DNA from: Thuidium tamariscinum
Taxonomy: Eukaryota; Streptophyta; Bryopsida; Hypnales; Thuidiaceae
Assembly: GCA_947034885.2 (NCBI GenBank)
Contig: OX344752.2
Span: 31,230,386-31,294,385, forward strand
Direction: 5' to 3'
Length of the DNA: 64,000 bases
This document shows, piece after piece, positions 56,461-64,000 of this stretch. Under the pieces are notes generated by a model that searched no databases, was not told where the DNA came from, and worked only from the letters and a program-made list of their open reading frames with translations. Every line of letters starts with the position of its first letter. The first letter of the stretch is position 1. Both the position numbers and the translations under genes were made by a program.

Positions 56461-56572
56461 TCCATGGGGGAATGATCCAAGCTACTAAACAATGTTTAGA
56501 ATACTCAAATACTAAATCCATGGGGGAATGATTCAAGCTACTAAACAATGTTTAGAATACTCAAATACTAAA
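56461..56572 (+). repeat. Recent 56 bp tandem duplication
   Basis: The unit from TCCATGGGGGAATGATCC to ACTCAAATACTAAA occurs twice in direct succession (56461-56516 and 56517-56572) with one difference (GATCCAAG against GATTCAAG). It is very recent and lies in intergenic DNA. Confidence 0.95.
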
Positions 56573-56792
56573 AATGTTTGCAGCAACAATCTCTACAATG
56601 CTAGAAGGCCACCACTTATATCCACACAATGCAAATTTTCAACAAACAATAACTACATCTAGGAAGTGTATTTCACAAACCCATCTAAAGGATATACAGT
56701 TACAGCCGGTATACCACAAACACCGTAAGAACTTCACAACAATTTTGCAGGAGTCCTGCCTGAACAAAGACCCCACAGAACTATCCATTTAA

Positions 56793-56996
56793 CCCTAGAA
56801 GGCTAGGCTAGTCATTGTGGAAATCTTTCTTTTGGGTACTGGGTGAATCATTTGCATTAAAAAACCAAGAGTAAACACTGCAGGCCAAACCACTGTGCAA
56901 GACCTCCCTTTTCACACAAAATTCCAAGGATAAACATCTACATAGAGGGATTCTTTGTCATCCATCAAACTTTTAGGCCACCGCATTCTTTCAGGG
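56793..56996 (+). mobile_element. Short piggyBac-like TTAA element (copy 7)
   Basis: TTAA at 56789-56792, then CCCTAGAAGGCTAGG; the right end TTTCAGGG precedes TTAC (56997-57000), a decayed TTAA. The interior CACTGTGCAAGACCTCCC and GATTCTTTGTCATCCATCAAAC matches the other short copies. The start CCCTAGAA is the same as in the well-known moth piggyBac terminus. Confidence 0.6.
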
Positions 56997-57183
56997 TTAC
57001 GTAACAAGCGATCATTGTTAACAAATTTACTACTCAAGACACTAGAGATAACTCGTTTCAGTCTCTACGAAGCGACTTCCTGGTGTCCAATAAGTGATGC
57101 AAGCTAATTACAACATTCATTAGCAACCAATGCTAATAAGATCTCTGGTGAACTCGAACGTCCTAATTGTGAAACGGATAACA

Positions 57184-59790
<2,607 letters not shown>

Positions 59791-59794
59791 TTAA

Positions 59795-61024
59795 CCCTGG
59801 AGTGCACCGACATCCAATTTCTGGACGATGAACAGATTCAAAATTATTTTTTTGTCTCGTTACTACTTCGATGGAAGTCATCTTAATTTTTAGAAATTTT
59901 TTATGAAGTTTTTGTTCTATCAAAGGGTTGGATTTGGATTACATTATTTTTTTACATTATTTTTTTAAATTACATCTAGATTACATTATTTTTTTTACAT
60001 TATTTTTTTAAATTACAAATGTGAAAGTATGTCAAGTGGTTGACTTGTGTTGACTATAGTTCAAAACCAAATTTACAAAAATGAGGTCATAGAATTAAAG
60101 AACAAAAAATATTCAAAAAAATCATCACATGAAGAGAACCTCATTTCAAACCTACTCCAACAAGTTTTACTTGAAAAATGACAATATTTTGCTTGTAATT
60201 GAATTTTGAAGGGATTTTGAAATTTTCCTTTTAGAATTTATAGAAAATATTGGTGAAAGCATTGGAGAATCTAATCATATAGTTGAAATCTAAAACTCAA
60301 AATTTACAACTTTTGTTTGTATCACGATCCCAAAATATTCTTCCTCATAGTACTTTATAATGATTTTTCCCAAATCGTCAATTTTAAATATCTAATTGTG
60401 ATTTGTTTGCAAAATCATTCCCCACTTAGATTTGTGCACACAATGTAAGTGCTTTAACCCTAGAACGTCTAGATCCATCTCCAAAATTGGCTACTTTGGA
60501 AAAATCATTATAAAGTATTATTTGTTGGAATATTTTGGACTTGATATACAAATAAAAATTGTAGATTATGAATTTCAGATTCAATTTGTACAATTAGATT
60601 CACCAATGCTATCATCAATTTTTTTTTATAAATTTTGAAAAAGAAAATTCTGAATATCTTCTGAATTCAATTACAAGCAAAATATTATCATTTTTTGAGT
60701 GAAACTTGTTGGAATGGATTTGAAATGAGGTTCTCTTCATATGCTGATTTTTTGAAATTTTTTTGTTCTTTCAATCTATGACCTCATTTTTGCAAACCCA
60801 ATTCTGAACTAAAATCATTGCAATTTTTGGCTTGACAAACTTCCACATTTGTAATTTTAGAAAAATATAAACTCTAATAACACCAAATCCAACCGACAAA
60901 AAGGACAAAAACTTGATGAAGTATCACCACAAATTAGATGACTTTCATCCAAGCTGTAATGAGAAAGAAAACTGAGTTTCATTCTGTACATCGTCCAGAA
61001 ATTAGACGTCGGCGTGCTTACGGG
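59795..61024. mobile_element. Large piggyBac-like TTAA foldback upstream of the aldo-keto reductase
   Basis: TTAA borders at 59791-59794 and 61025-61028 are perfect. The outermost 41 bp are inverted copies: left CCCTGGAGTGCACCGACATCC, then AATTTCTGGACGATGAACAG; right CTGTACATCGTCCAGAAATT, then AGACGTCGGCGTGCTTACGGG. Pairing continues inward for about 400 bp (GAGAACCTCATTTCAAACC against GGATTTGAAATGAGGTTCTC; AATATTTTGCTTGTAATTGAA in both arms), leaving a loop of about 400 bp. The left arm also has a small TTTTTTTACATTA duplication near 59960-60010. No transposase frame. A 28.2 kb element shares GGACGATGAACAG. Confidence 0.75.
60454..60475 (+). repeat. Extra TTAA-element left end in the loop of the large foldback
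   Basis: TTAACCCTAGAACGTCTAG stands alone inside the loop. It may be an old nested insertion that lost its right part, or an internal relic from an ancestor of the element. Confidence 0.35.
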
Positions 61025-61028
61025 TTAA

Positions 61029-62805
61029 ACATAAAAACCTCATATGTGTTTTTTAAACACTTATTTTAAAAACTTTGAGCATTTGTAGATTATTCATTTT
61101 TTGTTCCAAAAATGCAGATACAAAGAATCTAAAATTCCATTTTGCCTCCCAAAAGGTCCATTGATAATTTAGACAATTTATTAATGGGAAATCAAGCTCA
61201 ACTAATGCTTATTGAGTAAGTTGGTTTTAAATGTAGCTACCTCATCCAATCCACATTATACTTCATATGTTCTTTATCAAGGAGTATTTACACTTAATAT
61301 TCAAATAATGGATTAACTAGTATGGTTATTTTTGGGAAGGAACATGCTTCATGAATTTGAAATGAGGTTTTCTTCATTTTTTCATGTAAATGTAGTAAGT
61401 TTTTGTATGAAATGGAGATCTTTGTAAGTTATACAAACAATAGTATGAAAATCTGACCTACAAACAACTATAAAGTTGTAGATTTATAAATTAGCTATCA
61501 TTATTGTTATTAAAGTCTTTCAACTCTTATGCTACATTCTATCATGTCAATGAAAACAAAGGTCATGTTACCTTTCTAAAGCCTTTGAAATGGGAGCACA
61601 TTAAAGAATACCATGGAAACCCTTGGGGAAAAACGCTGAAATTTTTTATTTTTTGCATTTTTTATTTTTTTCAAATTCTGAATTCAGATTCAGAATCAGA
61701 AACCCCAAATTAGTGAGGGGAACCCTAAATGTACCAAAAAACCCAACACAAATATAAACCCCAAACCCTTGTCAAACCCTTGTAAAATGACATTTGCCTC
61801 ATTGGCCCCCTTTCAATGGTATTCTTTAACGTTTTGCTTTGACATGGACTTGAGAAAGAAAGTTAGAGAAATTATTGGCTTTTAGATATTGTTAGGTTTC
61901 ACAAAATCGCATACAAAAGTAATAATGAATTCAAAAATTGTATGAAATAATTATATAATACATTTCTAGGTCTACACTTTCAACCATGGATTTAATTATC
62001 ACTAAAACTAGAGACATTTAAATGATGTGAAGATGAAGCCAAGTAGGCATGAATTTAATGAATGATCCATCTCTTATACACAAGCACTTCTTACCAATGA
62101 TAAAAAAAACTAAACTTTAGCTAGTTCAAAGATAGCTAGTGGACTGGTAAAAAGAACATTTTCATTTTGAAAATAAAGGATGCAAAAGTAGTAAGAAATA
62201 TGTAGGGTTGGAAATCAATCCATCCCTTCCAAAAATTAGAGGATATTTTACTACCTTCTTCCAATATTTGGCAAATTTCACCTACTATAGAAAAATTTCC
62301 AATAGCGTATACCTCAATTTCCCATGTATCAACTTCCTAAGTGAGCCTCAAAATCAAATGTACACTCTTAAATTCTAAAAAAGTATGAAAAGAAATAGAA
62401 GGGAGGGATTGGGATTACTTTATCAAAGTGTCAATGTGTGAGCGCCATGATGTACGCACCATCTTTTTCTATCCAAAACAACATCAAACAAAAGCTTTAA
62501 AATGGCATGAGAGCATTAACTTTGGATTGATGTTTGTGCTATCTTTTGGATGGACAGTGAGAAAGTGTTCATTTTTTTGAAAACCAATCATGAAAAAATA
62601 GAGCAGCACATATGTCATTCAATCCTATGTGGTTAAGCTTTTATTGGATCTCTAAAAGAGGTATAAAAGATTTTTTCTACTAGTTGTTAAAATTCATTCC
62701 AAAAAGCTAAATGAAGTTCTTATGTAATTCTTTCTATAAAAAGTTCATGAGTTGTGTTTGTTTGCATACTTCCTACCTCCTATAGTTTGTATTGTTCAAG
62801 AAATA
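61029..62805. other. AT-rich intergenic DNA, no gene
   Basis: I see no gene or clear repeat end. 61690-61800 carries several CAAACCC/AACCCC words of no evident meaning. Confidence 0.4.
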
Positions 62806-63149
62806 TACTAGATGAAATTTGAAGGCAACAAAAAGCTTTTGCAGGGTTCTTCCGCTAGCTATTCCTTATGTTGTGCAAGAATTGCATATCAACCCTTGCT
62901 ACCTAATTTTGCAAATCTTTGTAAATTTTTTTAATTATCATTATTTTAAATATTAATAAATTAAATACCAATTTAAATAATCATGTTTTTTCAAAATAAT
63001 ACTAAAAATAATTTATAATTTAATTTAATTGATTAATTAATATAATTTGGCATGGCATAGTCTCGACCATATCAACATGTTCATGTAACAAGTTCTTAGA
63101 GTCAAGTAACAATTTAGAAACTTGAGGGAAGCCTTATGGGCTTCTAATG
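62806..63149. repeat. CATTAG-ended MITE-like repeat (copy 7), diverged
   Basis: The left end TACTAGATGAAATTTGAAGGC is weak and the right end GGGCTTCTAATG is clear. The interior has TTGGCATGGCATAGTCTCGACC, the diverged form of the TGACGTGGCA box. Confidence 0.5.
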
Positions 63150-63463
63150 TCCCCAAATTTTTTTAATGGATTAGGCTGCACTCTATATGGAATAAATCTA
63201 TATTTGTATAATTTGTATATGTATTTTGTAAAGATATGTGTATATTCTATGTAAACTTTATGTGTCATGTATTTTGTGCTCCAAGCATCATACTCCATAT
63301 CAATATTTTGTATCCTTAATGGCTTTAGTACTTTTTGCAAATCAATCTCATTTGGGGAGCTCCTCATTTTCTTTTGAGATCCAACAGTGGTCATTCAACA
63401 TTATTTTATTGTGGAAAAAAACAACCAAGATTGACAGTATGATGGATAGTTTCATTTTTTAAT

Positions 63464-63552
63464 CTCAAATCTAATGGTGCATTAGGGGAGATTTGAGGGC
63501 ATTAGAAAGCCCACAAGGTTTTTTTGAGTTCCCAGACTATGGGAATGTACCA
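63464..63552. repeat. Two CATTAG-family ends back to back
   Basis: A right end (ATCTCAAATCTAATG, to 63476) is followed after 3 bp by a left end (CATTAGGGGAGATTTGAGGGC, from 63480). The second copy runs through AGAAAGCCCACAAGG and GACTATGGGAATGTACC and is then cut off by the TTAA element that begins at 63559. Confidence 0.5.
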
Positions 63553-63558
63553 TATTAA

Positions 63559-64000
63559 CCCCTAAATGCCCAAGCCTTTTCAAGTGTGTTTTGACTATGA
63601 ATAAAGTGCATGGACTTGTAGTCATCCCTAGTGAAGCAAATTGATTTTTTTTCAAAATCTAACCGCATAGATGTTTAAAGAGCTTGTTTATTAGTGAGTA
63701 CACAAATTTTGAGCATAAAACTACATTGGAGTTGTGAGATTATAACGAGAGAAGAGTACATTTTCTATATTTAGTATGCTGCCTTTTCCCACAATGTTTC
63801 TCAAATTTGCATATAAATGTTTTTGGGGATTTGAGGTGACATGAACAACTACAAAAAGTGTTAGCACACTAAAATGCACTTCTAAAAAACTTAATTTCAC
63901 ATGAAAAGCTATTAAATTCATTACACAATCCACCTTGCAATTGTTGAAATGCAATTATTTTTATAAGTAGAAATTGCAAATAACTCCAAATCAATAGTTG
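63559..64000 (+). mobile_element. piggyBac-like TTAA element, runs off the window
   Basis: TTAA at 63555-63558 is followed by CCCCTAAATGCCCAAGCC. The first 16 bases equal those of the 4947-5584 element. An internal AATCTAACCGCATAGATG recalls AACCATAGGATC of the 44.5 kb element. The right end is outside the window. It cuts a CATTAG element and is therefore younger than it. Confidence 0.55.

Overview
The window looks like nuclear DNA of a land plant. The grounds are a Copia LTR element with a plant-type primer-binding site, a PIF/Harbinger transposase relic, Tourist- and CACTA-type MITEs, and three intron-containing enzyme genes of plant-typical families. The species cannot be fixed from the sequence. 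The contrast between small, less AT-rich gene islands and very AT-rich repeat deserts would suit a bryophyte, lycophyte or fern at least as well as a flowering plant, but that is inference.

Three genes look whole and can be followed exon by exon. They are a 2-oxoglutarate/Fe(II) dioxygenase of about 350 residues (24544-27837, +, five exons), an MDR-superfamily quinone/enoyl reductase of 328 residues (49483-51658, -, three exons) and an aldo-keto reductase of 347 residues (57184-59417, -, five exons). All three are oxidoreductases of the type used in specialised or detoxification metabolism, but they are 20 kb and 6 kb apart and nothing shows that they act in one pathway. Other coding-like stretches are weaker: an unnamed multi-exon gene on the minus strand (13.35-14.7 kb), a Bet v 1/START-like fragment (15.0-15.3 kb), a coiled-coil open frame with one internal stop (17.9-18.5 kb), and a tandemly duplicated unit of about 1.9 kb (35.5-39.2 kb) with conserved but unidentified minus-strand frames.

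Nearly everything else is repeats. The most striking set consists of elements that start with CCC(C)T, end with AGGG(G) and are bordered by TTAA on both sides. That is the signature of the piggyBac superfamily, which is known mainly from animals, fungi and algae. At least a dozen are visible, in several subfamilies: large foldbacks with arms of 350-450 bp, mid-size 0.6-0.9 kb elements, and short 0.2-0.3 kb ones present about seven times. Other families are CACTA-type palindromic MITEs, a roughly 300 bp family with CATTAGgAGGGATTTGAGG ends and an internal TGACGTGGCA box, a family ending in TAGGGTGATTGCAAGAAACACC, a gene-hugging family ending in TAAGGTGGGTACACC, and a Tourist MITE. They are often nested in one another, which gives a relative chronology.

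Layout: 0.1-5.6 kb repeats; 5.7-9.3 kb a less AT-rich island interrupted by a Copia fossil; 9.3-13 kb repeats; 13-15.3 kb unnamed gene remains; 15.4-23.3 kb nested MITEs with one orphan frame; 23.3-28.5 kb dioxygenase island; 28.9-35.2 kb repeats; 35.5-39.5 kb tandem duplication; 39.5-49.4 kb repeats with a Harbinger relic; 49.5-52.3 kb reductase island; 52.7-57 kb repeats; 57.2-59.7 kb aldo-keto reductase island; 59.8-64 kb repeats.
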